NCBI RefSeq assembly: GCF_036227565.1
Contig: NZ_CP109460.1
Location: forward strand, 4,526,001 to 4,590,000
Source: Streptomyces sp. NBC_01454
GTDB lineage: Bacteria > Actinomycetota > Actinomycetes > Streptomycetales > Streptomycetaceae
Reading direction: 5' to 3'
Length of the DNA stretch: 64,000 nucleotides
Part shown: in pieces, positions 36,885 through 46,189 of the stretch
Layout of the letters: each line of letters starts with the position of its first letter
Position numbering within the stretch: the stretch's first letter is position 1
Notes under the pieces: model-generated
Seen by the model: the letters and a program-made list of their open reading frames with translations, nothing else
Database searches by the model: none
Told to the model about the DNA's origin: nothing
Translations under genes and position numbers: made by a program

Positions 36885-37753
36885 CCGCTCTGGCCGCCGC
36901 GGCCTCCATGACCTCCACGGGAGAGGCCGTGCAGTTCTGGGTCCTGGGCATCGTCGCCGTCGCCGGCGCGCTGTGCACGATCCTGATGAAGCGGGCGGTG
37001 CACAGCGCCCTCTCGCTCGCCGGGACCATGATCGTCCTGGCGATCTTCTACCTCGCCAACGGCGCGTACTTCCTCGGCGTCGTCCAGATCGTGGTCTACA
37101 CGGGCGCGATCATGATGCTGTTCCTGTTCGTCGTCATGCTCGTCGGTGTCACGGCCGCGGACTCCCTCAAGGAGACGCTCAAGGGCCAGCGGTGGCTCGC
37201 CGCCGGTCTGGGCATCGGCTTCGGCATCCTGCTGATCGCCGGTATCGGCAATGCCTCGCTCAAGGAGTTCAACGGCCTGGGCGAGGCCAACGCCGGCGGC
37301 AATGTGCAGGGCCTGGCGGCGCTCATCTTCACCAAGTACGTCTTCGCCTTCGAAATCACCGGCGCACTGCTGATCACGGCGGCCGTCGGCGCGATGGTGC
37401 TCACCCACCGGGAGCGCACGGAGCGCGCCAGGACGCAGCGTGAGCAGTCCGAGGCGCGGGTGCGCGAGGGCAAGCAGGTGCCGCCGCTGCCCGCCCCGGG
37501 TGTCTACGCCCGGCACAACGCCGTCGACATCCCGGGCCTGTTGCCGGACGGCACCACGTCCGAGCTGAGCGTCAGTCCGACGCTGCGTGAGCGGGGCCAG
37601 GTCCGCGATGTCTCCGGTGAGTCGCTCGCCGAGCTCAAGGCACTGGAGCGGCGCTCCGAGGACTGGCTGGGCCGGAGCACCGGGGACGAGCCGGCGGAGC
37701 CGCCGTCCGGTGGGCCGGCGCCCAGGGAGCACAAGGAGGGGGCCAAGAAATGA
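36881..37753 (+). CDS. nuoJ: NADH-quinone oxidoreductase subunit J
   Basis: A 290-residue membrane subunit with five helices in the first 190 residues, including [20 protein letters not shown] and [19 protein letters not shown]. The rest is a cytoplasmic tail of about 100 residues rich in Glu, Arg and Pro, much longer than in E. coli NuoJ (about 180 residues in total). ATG 36881 overlaps the nuoI stop, and its own stop overlaps the nuoK ATG. Confidence 0.95.
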   Translation: MTALAAAASMTSTGEAVQFWVLGIVAVAGALCTILMKRAVHSALSLAGTMIVLAIFYLANGAYFLGVVQIVVYTGAIMMLFLFVVMLVGVTAADSLKETLKGQRWLAAGLGIGFGILLIAGIGNASLKEFNGLGEANAGGNVQGLAALIFTKYVFAFEITGALLITAAVGAMVLTHRERTERARTQREQSEARVREGKQVPPLPAPGVYARHNAVDIPGLLPDGTTSELSVSPTLRERGQVRDVSGESLAELKALERRSEDWLGRSTGDEPAEPPSGGPAPREHKEGAKK

Positions 37754-38049
37754 ATCCGGTCTACTACCTCTATCTCGCCGCCCTGTTGTTCACCATCGGC
37801 GCGGCCGGGGTGCTGATCAGGCGGAACGCCATCGTGGTGTTCATGTGCATCGAGCTGATGCTCAACGCCTGCAACCTCGCCTTCGTCACCTTCTCGCGGA
37901 TGCACGGGAATCTGGACGGCCAGATCATCGCCTTCTTCACCATGGTCGTCGCGGCGGCCGAGGTCGTGGTCGGCCTGGCCATCATCGTGTCGATCTTCCG
38001 CACCCGTCATACGGCCTCGGTCGACGACGCCAGCCTGATGAAGCTGTAA
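37750..38049 (+). CDS. nuoK: NADH-quinone oxidoreductase subunit K
   Basis: A 99-residue three-helix membrane subunit of standard size. The buried glutamates used in proton pumping are present in [15 protein letters not shown] and [16 protein letters not shown] 37750 overlaps nuoJ by 4 bp, and nuoL follows after 13 bp. Confidence 0.97.
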   Translation: MNPVYYLYLAALLFTIGAAGVLIRRNAIVVFMCIELMLNACNLAFVTFSRMHGNLDGQIIAFFTMVVAAAEVVVGLAIIVSIFRTRHTASVDDASLMKL

Positions 38050-38062
38050 GGGGTCGCACAAA

Positions 38063-39946
38063 GTGGAGAACTTGATCGCGCTGCTTGTCGCGGCACCGCT
38101 GGTCGGTGCGGCCCTGCTGTTGTGCGGCGGCACACGATTCGACCGCACCGGCCATCTGATCGGCACGCTGTTCTCGGTGGCGTCGTTCGCCATCGGGGTG
38201 GTGCTCTTCGCCGACATGCTCGGCAAGGGAGCCGGGGACCGCGCCCTGCATCAGCAGCTGTTCAGCTGGATCCCGGTCGGCGGCTTCCGCGCCGACGTCG
38301 CCTTCCAGCTCGACCAGCTGTCGATGACCTTCGTCCTGCTGATCACGGGTGTCGGATCGCTGATCCACATCTACTCGATCGGCTATATGGAGCACGACGA
38401 GCGGCGCCGCCGCTTCTTCGGCTATCTCAACCTCTTCCTCGCGGCGATGCTGCTGCTCGTCCTCGCCGACAACTACCTCCTGCTGTACGCCGGCTGGGAG
38501 GGCGTCGGCCTCGCCTCGTACCTCCTCATCGGCTTCTGGCAGCACAAGCCCAGCGCGGCCACCGCCGCCAAGAAGGCGTTCCTGGTCAACCGCGTCGGCG
38601 ACATGGGCCTGTCCATCGCGATCATGCTGATGTTCACGACGTTCGGGACCTTCGCCTTCGGCCCGGTGTTCGCCGCCACCGGCCGCACCGGCCAGGGCAC
38701 ACTGACCGCCCTCGGGCTGTTGCTGCTGCTGGCGGCCTGCGGCAAGTCGGCACAGGTGCCCCTGCAGTCCTGGCTCGGTGACGCGATGGAGGGCCCGACC
38801 CCGGTCTCGGCCCTGATCCACGCCGCCACGATGGTCACCGCCGGCGTGTATCTGATCACCCGCTCCGGGGCGATCTTCAATGCCGCGCCGACCGCCCAGC
38901 TGGCGGTCGTCGTGGTGGGCGCGGTCACCCTTCTCTTCGGTGCGATCGTCGGTTGTGCCAAGGACGACATCAAGAAGGCGCTGGCCGGCTCGACGATGTC
39001 GCAGATCGGGTACATGATCCTGGCCGCCGGGCTCGGCCCGATCGGCTATGCCTTCGCGATCATGCATCTGGTCACCCACGGCTTCTTCAAGGCGGGCCTC
39101 TTCCTCGGCGCCGGTTCCGTGATGCACGGCATGAACGACGAGGTGGACATGCGCCGTTACGGCGGTCTGCGGAGGTACATGCCGGTCACCTTCGTCACCT
39201 TCGGCCTCGGCTATCTGGCGATCATCGGCTTCCCCGGGCTGTCCGGCTTCTTCTCCAAGGACAAGATCATCGAGGCGGCGTTCGCCAGGGGCGGCACCGA
39301 GGGCTGGATCCTCGGCGGCGCGGCCCTCCTCGGCGCCGCGATCACCGCCTTCTACATGACGCGGGTGATGCTGATGACCTTCTTCGGCGAGAAGCGCTGG
39401 GACCCCGCCGAGGTGCATCCGCACGAGTCGCCCAAGGTCATGACGCTCCCGATGATCGTGCTCGCCTTCGGATCGGTCTTCGCCGGCGGGCTGTTCAGCA
39501 TCAACGAGGTGTTTGTGAAGTGGCTGGAGCCGGTCACCTCGTTCGCGCACGGCCACTCCCCGGTCAGTGCCACCACGGTCACCGCCGCCACCATGGTGGT
39601 GCTGGTCATCGGGGTCGGCATCGCCTGGGGGATGTACGGCCGCAAGCCCGTCCCGGCGCTCGCCCCGCGTGGTTCGCTGCTGACCCGGGCCGCCCGCCGC
39701 GATCTGCTCCAGGACGACTTCAACCACGTCGTCTTCGTCCGCGGCGGTGAGCAGGTCACCGGCACCCTCGTCCAGCTCGACCGCTCCGTGGTGGACGGCG
39801 CGGTCAACGGCACGGCGGCCGCGATGGGCGGACTCTCCGGCCTGCTGCGGCAGTTGCAGACCGGGTTCGTGCGTTCCTACGCGGTCCAGATGCTGGGCGG
39901 CGCCGCCGTTCTCGTCGCCGCGACCCTGCTGATGAGGGGTGTCTGA
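38063..39946 (+). CDS. nuoL: NADH-quinone oxidoreductase subunit L
   Basis: A 627-residue antiporter-like proton-pumping subunit with about 16 helices. The family stretches are [18 protein letters not shown] near residue 148, [15 protein letters not shown] near 170, [20 protein letters not shown] near 238 and [19 protein letters not shown] near 302. The long lateral helix at the C-terminus is represented by residues from about 520. GTG 38063 is the start. nuoM follows after 3 bp. Confidence 0.96.
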   Translation: MENLIALLVAAPLVGAALLLCGGTRFDRTGHLIGTLFSVASFAIGVVLFADMLGKGAGDRALHQQLFSWIPVGGFRADVAFQLDQLSMTFVLLITGVGSLIHIYSIGYMEHDERRRRFFGYLNLFLAAMLLLVLADNYLLLYAGWEGVGLASYLLIGFWQHKPSAATAAKKAFLVNRVGDMGLSIAIMLMFTTFGTFAFGPVFAATGRTGQGTLTALGLLLLLAACGKSAQVPLQSWLGDAMEGPTPVSALIHAATMVTAGVYLITRSGAIFNAAPTAQLAVVVVGAVTLLFGAIVGCAKDDIKKALAGSTMSQIGYMILAAGLGPIGYAFAIMHLVTHGFFKAGLFLGAGSVMHGMNDEVDMRRYGGLRRYMPVTFVTFGLGYLAIIGFPGLSGFFSKDKIIEAAFARGGTEGWILGGAALLGAAITAFYMTRVMLMTFFGEKRWDPAEVHPHESPKVMTLPMIVLAFGSVFAGGLFSINEVFVKWLEPVTSFAHGHSPVSATTVTAATMVVLVIGVGIAWGMYGRKPVPALAPRGSLLTRAARRDLLQDDFNHVVFVRGGEQVTGTLVQLDRSVVDGAVNGTAAAMGGLSGLLRQLQTGFVRSYAVQMLGGAAVLVAATLLMRGV

Positions 39947-39949
39947 GCC

Positions 39950-41608
39950 ATGTCGTTTCCCCTGCTGACGGTGGTGGCCGCGGTGCCGGCGGCCGGTGCG
40001 ATCGCCACCGCCGCGCTGCCCGCCGCCAAGCGCACCGCGGCCAAGTGGCTCGCGCTGCTGGTCTCGGTGGTCACCTTCGCGCTGGCGCTGGTGGTCGCGT
40101 TCCGCTTCGACCCCGGCTCCAAGAGCCCCTATCAGTTCACCGAATCGCACGCCTGGATCAGCGACTTCGGTGTCCGCTACGAACTCGGCGTGGACGGCAT
40201 CGCGGTCGCCCTGATCGCCCTGACCACCCTGCTGATCCCCTTCATCATCCTGGCCGGCTGGCATGACGCCGACCCCCTGGAGGAGGCCACGCCCAACCGG
40301 CGCTGGCGGCCCACCCAGGGCTTCTTCGCGCTGATCCTGGCCGTCGAGGCGATGGTGGTCATCTCCTTCGAGGCCACCGACGTCTTCGTCTTCTACCTCT
40401 TCTTCGAAGCCATGCTGATCCCGATGTACTTCCTCATCGGCGGCTTCGGGGACCGGGCCGGCGGCGACGACGAGGACGAGGCCGCGCGCCGGCGGTCCTA
40501 CGCCGCGGTGAAGTTCCTGCTCTACAACCTCGCCGGCGGACTGATCATGCTGGCCGCGGTGATCGGGCTCTACGCCGTCACCGCCGACCAGCTCGGCAAC
40601 GGCACCTTCTCGCTCCAGCAGATCGTCGAGGCCCGGGCGGCCGGCCGGCTGCACATCGGCACCGGCACCGAGCGGCTGCTCTTCCTCGGCTTCTTCTTCG
40701 CCTTCGCGGTGAAGGCGCCGCTGTGGCCGCTGCACACCTGGCTGCCGGGTGCCATGGGCGAGTCCACCTCACCGGTCGCGGTGCTCATCACCGCGGTGGT
40801 CGACAAGGTCGGCACCTTCGCGATGCTCCGCTTCTGCCTCCAGCTCTTCCCCGAGGCCAGCAGCTGGGCGACGCCCGTCATCCTGGTGCTCGCGCTGATC
40901 AGCGTGCTCTACGGCGCGCTGCTGGCGGTCGCCCAGCGCGACATCAAGCGTCTGATCGCCTACGCCTCGATCTCCCACTTCGGCTTCATCATCCTGGGCA
41001 TCTTCGCGATGACCTCCCAGGGCCAGGGCGGCGCGACGCTCTACATGGTCAACCACGGCATCTCGACCGCCGCGCTGATGCTGGTGGCCGGCTTCCTGAT
41101 CAGCCGCCGCGGCTCCCGGCTCATCGCGGACTACGGCGGCGTCCAGAAGGTCGCCCCGATCCTCGCCGGCACCTTCCTCATCGGCGGTCTGGCCACCCTC
41201 TCGCTGCCCGGTCTGGCGCCGTTCGTCAGTGAATTCCTGGTCCTGGTCGGCACGTTCAGCCGCTATCCGGTGATCGGCATCATCGCCACCCTCGGCATCG
41301 TGCTCGCCGCCCTGTACGTCCTCGTCCTCTACCAGCGGACGATGACCGGGCCGGTGAAGCCCCAGGTGAGCGGCCTGCCCGACCTCCGGGTGCGGGAGCT
41401 GGTCGTGGTGGCGCCGCTGATCGCGCTGCTGCTCTTCCTCGGGGTGTACCCCAAGCCGCTGACCGACCTGGTCAATCCGGCGGTCGACCACACCCTGTCC
41501 GTCGTGGACAAGAAGGATCCCAAGCCCACTGTGCAGGTGGACGCCGTGCCCGGCGGAGGCCGGCACGGCCACGCCGTGCGTGAACAAGACGCGGAGGCCG
41601 CGAAGTGA
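39950..41608 (+). CDS. nuoM: NADH-quinone oxidoreductase subunit M
   Basis: A 552-residue antiporter-like subunit with about 14 helices. Landmarks are FYLFFEAMLIPMYFLIGGFG near 145, PLWPLHTWLPGAMGESTSPV near 256 and AQRDIKRLIAYASISHFGFI near 327. The last 50 residues are a hydrophilic tail ending in a His/Gly/Arg stretch. The stop overlaps the nuoN start (GTGA). Confidence 0.96.
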   Translation: MSFPLLTVVAAVPAAGAIATAALPAAKRTAAKWLALLVSVVTFALALVVAFRFDPGSKSPYQFTESHAWISDFGVRYELGVDGIAVALIALTTLLIPFIILAGWHDADPLEEATPNRRWRPTQGFFALILAVEAMVVISFEATDVFVFYLFFEAMLIPMYFLIGGFGDRAGGDDEDEAARRRSYAAVKFLLYNLAGGLIMLAAVIGLYAVTADQLGNGTFSLQQIVEARAAGRLHIGTGTERLLFLGFFFAFAVKAPLWPLHTWLPGAMGESTSPVAVLITAVVDKVGTFAMLRFCLQLFPEASSWATPVILVLALISVLYGALLAVAQRDIKRLIAYASISHFGFIILGIFAMTSQGQGGATLYMVNHGISTAALMLVAGFLISRRGSRLIADYGGVQKVAPILAGTFLIGGLATLSLPGLAPFVSEFLVLVGTFSRYPVIGIIATLGIVLAALYVLVLYQRTMTGPVKPQVSGLPDLRVRELVVVAPLIALLLFLGVYPKPLTDLVNPAVDHTLSVVDKKDPKPTVQVDAVPGGGRHGHAVREQDAEAAK

Positions 41609-43257
41609 GTTCCGTGGCAAGTGTCCACAGCCTGTGGACGGTGGCGTCCGGCGCACCGGGCAAGATCCCGGCGCCGCACATCGAGTACACCGAGCTGTCA
41701 CCGACGCTGATCGTCCTCGGCGCGGCGGTGATCGGCATCCTGATCGAGGCGCTGGTCCCGCGCCGCAACCGCTACTACTCCCAGCTGCTGCTGTCGCTGG
41801 TGGCGCTGGCCGCCGCGTTCGCCGCGGTGATCGGCCTGGCGGCCGGCGGCTTCGGCTCGTCCAAGGCGCACATCGCCGCGATGGGCGCCGTCGCCGTCGA
41901 CGGTCCCGCGCTGTTCCTCCAGGGCACGATCCTGCTGGTGTCCCTGATCGCCGTCTTCACCTTCGCCGAGCGCCGGCTCGACCCCGCGGCGCACGGCAAC
42001 CGTGTGGACTCCTTCGCCGCACAGCCCGCGGCCGTCCCCGGCGGCGCGGCCGAACAGGCCGCGACCAAGGCCGGGTTCACCACCACCGAAGTCTTCCCGA
42101 TCCTGCTCTTCGCGGTCGGCGGCATGCTGATCTTCCCGGCGGCCAACGACCTGCTGACGCTCTTCATCGCGCTGGAGGTCTTCTCCCTCCCGCTGTACAT
42201 CCTGTGTGCGCTGGCCCGCCGCCAGCGGCTGCTGTCGCAGGAGGCCGCGGTGAAGTACTTCCTCCTCGGCGCCTTCTCCTCGGCCTTCCTGCTGTTCGGC
42301 GTGGCCCTGCTCTACGGCTACGCGGGCACGGTCACCTACGCCGGGATCGCCGAGGTGGTCTCGGACGGCGCCAAGCAGATCGATCCGGCGCTGGCCGGCA
42401 CGATGGGCAATGACGCCCTGCTGCTGATCGGCGCGGCGCTGGTGCTGATGGGGCTGCTGTTCAAGGTCGGCGCGGTCCCGTTCCACATGTGGACCCCGGA
42501 CGTCTACCAGGGCGCCCCGACCCCGGTCACCGGCTTCATGGCGGCCGCCACCAAGGTCGCGGCCTTCGGCGCGCTGCTGCGCCTGCTGTACGTCGTGCTG
42601 CCGGGCCTGCGCTGGGACTGGCGGCCGGTGATGTGGGGCGTCGCGATCCTCACGATGCTGGGCGGGGCGATCGTCGCCATCACCCAGACCGACATCAAGC
42701 GGCTACTGGCCTACTCCTCCATCGCGCATGCCGGCTTCCTCCTCGCCGGTGTCGTCGCCACCAGCGAGGACGGCGTCTCCTCGGTGCTCTTCTACCTCGG
42801 CGCCTACTCCTTCGTGACGCTCGGCGCCTTCGCCGTGATCACCCTGGTGCGGGACGCGGGCGGCGAGGCCACCGCACTGTCCAAGTGGGCCGGGCTCGGG
42901 CGGCGTTCGCCGCTGGTGGCCGCGGTCTTCGCGGTGTTCCTGCTGGCCTTCGCGGGCATCCCGCTGACCTCCGGGTTCGCCGGGAAGTTCGCGGTCTTCA
43001 AGGCGGCGGCACAGAGCGGCGCGGGCTGGCTGGTGGTGGTCGGTGTGCTCTCCTCCGCCATCGCCGCGTTCTTCTACATCCGCGTCATCGTGCTGATGTT
43101 CTTCAACGAGCCGAAGGCGGACGGCCCGACCGTCGCGGTGCCCAGCCCGCTGACGACCACCGCCATCGCCATCGGCGTGACCGCCACCCTGGTGCTCGGC
43201 CTGGCGCCGCAGTATTTCCTCGATCTGGCCGGCCAGGCCTCGGTCTTCGTGCGCTGA
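41605..43257 (+). CDS. nuoN: NADH-quinone oxidoreductase subunit N
   Basis: A 550-residue antiporter-like subunit, the last of the operon. Family phrases include LALEVFSLPLYILCALAR (I-A-L variant) near 190, VPFHMWTPDVYQGAPTPVTG near 292 and QTDIKRLLAYSSIAHAGFLL near 362. GTG 41605 overlaps the nuoM stop. The first 30 residues precede helix 1 and are variable. A 21-bp hairpin terminator lies 20 bp after the stop, so nuoA-N forms one transcription unit. Confidence 0.96.
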   Translation: MSSVASVHSLWTVASGAPGKIPAPHIEYTELSPTLIVLGAAVIGILIEALVPRRNRYYSQLLLSLVALAAAFAAVIGLAAGGFGSSKAHIAAMGAVAVDGPALFLQGTILLVSLIAVFTFAERRLDPAAHGNRVDSFAAQPAAVPGGAAEQAATKAGFTTTEVFPILLFAVGGMLIFPAANDLLTLFIALEVFSLPLYILCALARRQRLLSQEAAVKYFLLGAFSSAFLLFGVALLYGYAGTVTYAGIAEVVSDGAKQIDPALAGTMGNDALLLIGAALVLMGLLFKVGAVPFHMWTPDVYQGAPTPVTGFMAAATKVAAFGALLRLLYVVLPGLRWDWRPVMWGVAILTMLGGAIVAITQTDIKRLLAYSSIAHAGFLLAGVVATSEDGVSSVLFYLGAYSFVTLGAFAVITLVRDAGGEATALSKWAGLGRRSPLVAAVFAVFLLAFAGIPLTSGFAGKFAVFKAAAQSGAGWLVVVGVLSSAIAAFFYIRVIVLMFFNEPKADGPTVAVPSPLTTTAIAIGVTATLVLGLAPQYFLDLAGQASVFVR

Positions 43258-43276
43258 GCACGGCGGCCCGGCGGCA

Positions 43277-43331
43277 CGGCGACGGCCGCCGCCCGGAACC
43301 CTCGGGGGGCTCCGGGCGGCGGCCGTCGCCG
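43277..43331. terminator. nuo operon terminator
   Basis: CGGCGACGGCCGCCGCCCGG followed by A (43277-43297) pairs perfectly with the mirror arm at 43311-43331, giving a 21-bp stem and 13-nt loop. It also ends the convergent lipoprotein gene. Confidence 0.9.
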
Positions 43332-43344
43332 TACGGCGCAGAGG

Positions 43345-43830
43345 TCAGCTCTTGGGCATCTGGCTCGGCAGCTGCGGCATGTCCGGGATCTTCACGCTGC
43401 CGTCGCTGGACTTGGTGAACTTCTCGGTGGGGCCGTTCTTCCAGTCGACCGTCAGGGTCTTGCCGTCCGCGCCGGGCTTGAGGGTGCCCATGGTGCGGGT
43501 GGTGTCCCCGTCGGTGCACTTGAGGACGGCCATGGCCATCCCGCCCATCTCCTGGACCTTGCCCAGGCAGGCGGCCTGGTGCCCGTTGCTGAAGGCGACG
43601 GTGCCCTGGCTGATCACGAGGATCAGCGGCTTGCCGGCCGAGCCGGACTTCCAGGCCCCCTCGACCGCGCCGGTGCCCGCGGACTTGCCGGTGCCTCCCG
43701 GAGTCGACGGCGCATCCTGCGGCGCCTTGCTCGGCTTGCTGTCGCTGCCGGTGTCGCCGCTGCTTCCGCAGCCGCTGAGCAGCATCGCGGCGATGGCTGC
43801 CGCCCCGGCGATCTGCGCTGCCTTGCGCAC
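43345..43830 (-). CDS. small secreted lipoprotein
   Basis: A 161-residue lipoprotein. The signal peptide MRKAAQIAGAAAIAAMLLSG ends in the lipobox LLSGC, with Cys21 as the lipidated residue. A Ser/Thr/Lys-rich linker (to about 55) precedes a compact beta-rich domain with two cysteines (HQAACLGKVQEMGG and LKCTDGDTTRTMG), probably disulfide-bonded. No named family is recognised. GTG 43830 has AGGAG upstream. It converges with nuoN and shares its terminator; no functional link to complex I is shown. Confidence 0.8.
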   Translation of the reverse strand: MRKAAQIAGAAAIAAMLLSGCGSSGDTGSDSKPSKAPQDAPSTPGGTGKSAGTGAVEGAWKSGSAGKPLILVISQGTVAFSNGHQAACLGKVQEMGGMAMAVLKCTDGDTTRTMGTLKPGADGKTLTVDWKNGPTEKFTKSSDGSVKIPDMPQLPSQMPKS

Positions 43831-43959
43831 GTGCGTCTCCTAGGTCGTGGGTCAGGTGACGTGAGGCTAACAGCGCCCCCGGCAGCCCTTCGAGTCGTCC
43901 GCACGATTGCGGCGGCGCCGGTACGGAGTTGGTGTGGGGCTGTGACGTGCGGACGGACA

Positions 43960-44026
43960 GAAAGTGGAGAAAGTGGAGAAAGTGGAGAAAGGTAAGGAAG
44001 GCAAGGAAGGTAAGGAAGGCAAGGAA
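43960..44026 (+). repeat. purine-rich tandem repeats between genes
   Basis: A 9-bp unit (GAAAGTGGA) is repeated three times from 43960, followed by two exact copies of an 18-bp unit (GGTAAGGAAGGCAAGGAA, 43991-44008 and 44009-44026). The plus strand here is almost pure purine plus T. It lies between the lipoprotein and GPP34 genes. Confidence 0.85.
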
Positions 44027-44072
44027 GATGCGGAAGAGGGCGATAACGGGAATAAGGTGCCCCCGAGGCGGG

Positions 44073-44717
44073 TCAGCCCCCGTCTCCTGCCGACTTGTCC
44101 GCCCGTACCGCGCGCTCGACCGCCCGCGCAGTCCAGATCTCCTGTGTGAACCCCTTCATCGCACGGCGTGCGGTGCGATGGTCGCGGCCGGCCAGGACGG
44201 TACGGTCCAGGCCGGCCGCCGAGACCAGCGCGCCGAGCACCCGGCTGCGGCGGTCCGGGAATCCCGCGGTTGCCGCGGCTATGAAGCGTTCCCGGGCCGG
44301 GCCGAGAAGATCCACCGCCCCGGCCGGGAAACGCTCGTACGGGAAGAGGCCCAGCGCCCGCCGGGGCTCCCTGCGCAGTGCGCCGCGCTCCACCAGCCGC
44401 CGCAGGCACAGTTCCTGGACCGGCCGGCCGGCGCGCTGCACCCAGCGCTGTGCGGCGACGCCCCGGCGCTGCTTGGCCGGCGCCGGCAGGGCCGCCAGCG
44501 CGCCGTCCAGCACCGGATCGCCCGGCGGCAGCGGATTGACCACCGCGATCCGGCCGCCGCGCTCCATGGCGATCCGCCCCGCCTCCTCCAGCTCGGCCAG
44601 CGCCGCGCCGGCCAGCCCCCACCGCAGATACCGGGCGTTGTTCAGGGGCCGGCCGCGGGCCGGGTCATGGGCGAGCAGCAGCAGCTCCTCGGCGAGGGTG
44701 AGCGGCGCCGCGGTCAT
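44073..44717 (-). CDS. GOLPH3/GPP34 family phosphoprotein
   Basis: A 214-residue all-helical protein of the GPP34 (GOLPH3/Vps74-like) family. It begins LTLAEELLLLAHDPARGRPL, the family N-terminal signature. Further typical parts are GLAGAALAELEEAGRI and RRLVERGALRREPRRALGLFPY. Eukaryotic members bind PI4P at the Golgi. Streptomycetes have many copies of unknown role, perhaps membrane-binding. ATG 44717 overlaps the stop of the upstream fumarylacetoacetase gene by 4 bp (ATGA), so it is co-translated with a tyrosine-degradation enzyme, which is odd for this family. Confidence 0.85.
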   Translation of the reverse strand: MTAAPLTLAEELLLLAHDPARGRPLNNARYLRWGLAGAALAELEEAGRIAMERGGRIAVVNPLPPGDPVLDGALAALPAPAKQRRGVAAQRWVQRAGRPVQELCLRRLVERGALRREPRRALGLFPYERFPAGAVDLLGPARERFIAAATAGFPDRRSRVLGALVSAAGLDRTVLAGRDHRTARRAMKGFTQEIWTARAVERAVRADKSAGDGG

Positions 44718-45916
44718 CCCGCGGGCAGGATGCGGCCGGTGACCTCGCCCAGTCCGATCCGGGCGCCGTCGGGACCGGGCGCCCAGGCGGTGAGGGTGAC
44801 CTCGTCGCCGTCCTGGAGGTAGGGGCCCTTGCCGCGAGTGAGTTCGAGCAGGCAGCCGAGCTGGTCGGGGTCGGGCCCGGAGACCGTGCCGGAGGCGAAC
44901 AGATCACCGGTGCGCAGCGAGGCGCCGTTGACCGTCATGTGGGCGAGCTGCTGGGCGGCCGTCCAGTACATGGCGGAGAAGGGCGGCCGGGAGACGGTCT
45001 CGCCGTTGATCCGCACCTCGATCCGCAGGTCGAGGCCGCCCGGCTCCGCCGCCGCGTCGTCGAGGTAGGGCAGCAGCGGGAAGTCCCGGGCGGGCGGCGG
45101 CGTACGGGCCTCGTCGAGGGCGTCGAGCGGGGTGATCCAGGCGGAGACGGAGGTGGCGAAGGACTTGCCGAGGAACGGGCCGAGCGGCATGTACTCCCAG
45201 GCCTGGATGTCGCGGGCGGACCAGTCGTTGACCAGGCAGACGCCGAAGACGTGCTCGCGGAAGGAGCCGAGGCCGACCGGCTCGTGGAGCGTGGAGGGCG
45301 TGCCGACGACGAAGCCGACCTCGGCCTCGATGTCGAGGCGGAGGGACGGGCCGAAGGACGGCAGCTCCTCCTCGGGGGCCTTGCGCTGGCCCTGCGGCCG
45401 TACGACCGGGGTGCCGGTGGCGACGACGGTGCCCGCCCGGCCGTGGTAGCCGATCGGCAGATGCTTCCAGTTGGGGGGCAGTGCCGCGCTGTCGGGGCGG
45501 AAGATCCGGCCGACGTTGGTGGCGTGGTGCTCGCTGGAGTAGAAGTCGACGTAGTCGGCGACCTCGAAGGGCAGGTGCAGGGTGACCTCGTCCAACGGGT
45601 GGAACAGCGGCGCCACTTCGCCACGGTGCGCGGGGTCGGTCACGGCGCTGCGCACGGCCGCGCGGATCTGCTGCCAGACGGGTCGGCCGGCCGCGAGCAG
45701 CGGGTTGAGGGTCGGTGCCGCGAGCAGTTCGGCGTGCGGACGGATGGCGGCGGGCAGGGCGCTGGGCAGCGCGCTCAGATCGAGGACCCGGTCGCCGTAG
45801 CGGACGCCGATGCGGCGCCGGCTGGGTGCGTCGGCCGTGCTGAAGACGCCGTAGGGGAGGTTGTGCGGGCCGAAGGGATCGCCTTCGGCCAGGTCGAACG
45901 GGCTCTGCTCGGGCAT
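44714..45916 (-). CDS. fahA: fumarylacetoacetase
   Basis: A 400-residue enzyme that splits fumarylacetoacetate into fumarate and acetoacetate, the last step of tyrosine and phenylalanine degradation. The N-terminal small domain includes NLPYGVFSTADAPSRRRIG. The catalytic domain has VDFYSSEHHATNVGRIFRP and LPIGYHGRAGTVVATGTPV, with further ligands in LDIEAEVGFVVG and VNDWSARDIQAWEY. Length is normal. ATG 45916 (MPEQSPFDLAEGDPFG) has GAGGAGC upstream; an upstream in-frame extension to 46066 is not family-like. It overlaps the GPP34 gene by 4 bp. Confidence 0.94.
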   Translation of the reverse strand: MPEQSPFDLAEGDPFGPHNLPYGVFSTADAPSRRRIGVRYGDRVLDLSALPSALPAAIRPHAELLAAPTLNPLLAAGRPVWQQIRAAVRSAVTDPAHRGEVAPLFHPLDEVTLHLPFEVADYVDFYSSEHHATNVGRIFRPDSAALPPNWKHLPIGYHGRAGTVVATGTPVVRPQGQRKAPEEELPSFGPSLRLDIEAEVGFVVGTPSTLHEPVGLGSFREHVFGVCLVNDWSARDIQAWEYMPLGPFLGKSFATSVSAWITPLDALDEARTPPPARDFPLLPYLDDAAAEPGGLDLRIEVRINGETVSRPPFSAMYWTAAQQLAHMTVNGASLRTGDLFASGTVSGPDPDQLGCLLELTRGKGPYLQDGDEVTLTAWAPGPDGARIGLGEVTGRILPAG

Positions 45917-46189
45917 GGACAGCTCCTCGCGTTCGTCGTCGCCGGTGGGCGGCCGGGCCCGGTGGCCCGCAGGCCGTGGGGCCTGTTGATCAGAGTACGA
46001 CCGGGCGCCGGCCGTCGGGGAGGTTGGGGCGCGACGGCGCGGATGCGTAGGAAGAGAGGGGGCCATCGCGCCGTTCGCTGCGCCTCGCGCCTCGGCAATG
46101 TCCGGAAAAGCCTTGCTGCACTACGCAATTCGGGCCTAGCTTCCTTTCCTGGCGCGGGCCGGGGAGGGACCGTGCCGTTGGGGGGACAC

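Noticed and set aside
37982..40735. 917-codon minus-strand frame over nuoL-nuoM
   Set aside because: Antisense to confirmed membrane subunits; Glu/Gln/Arg-rich shadow.
43960..44026. CRISPR-like repeats
   Set aside because: Direct tandem units of 9 and 18 bp without spacers; no cas genes in the window.
43964..44149. Small frame encoding EKV/EKG repeats
   Set aside because: It only translates the purine-rich tandem repeat; no ribosome site and no similarity.
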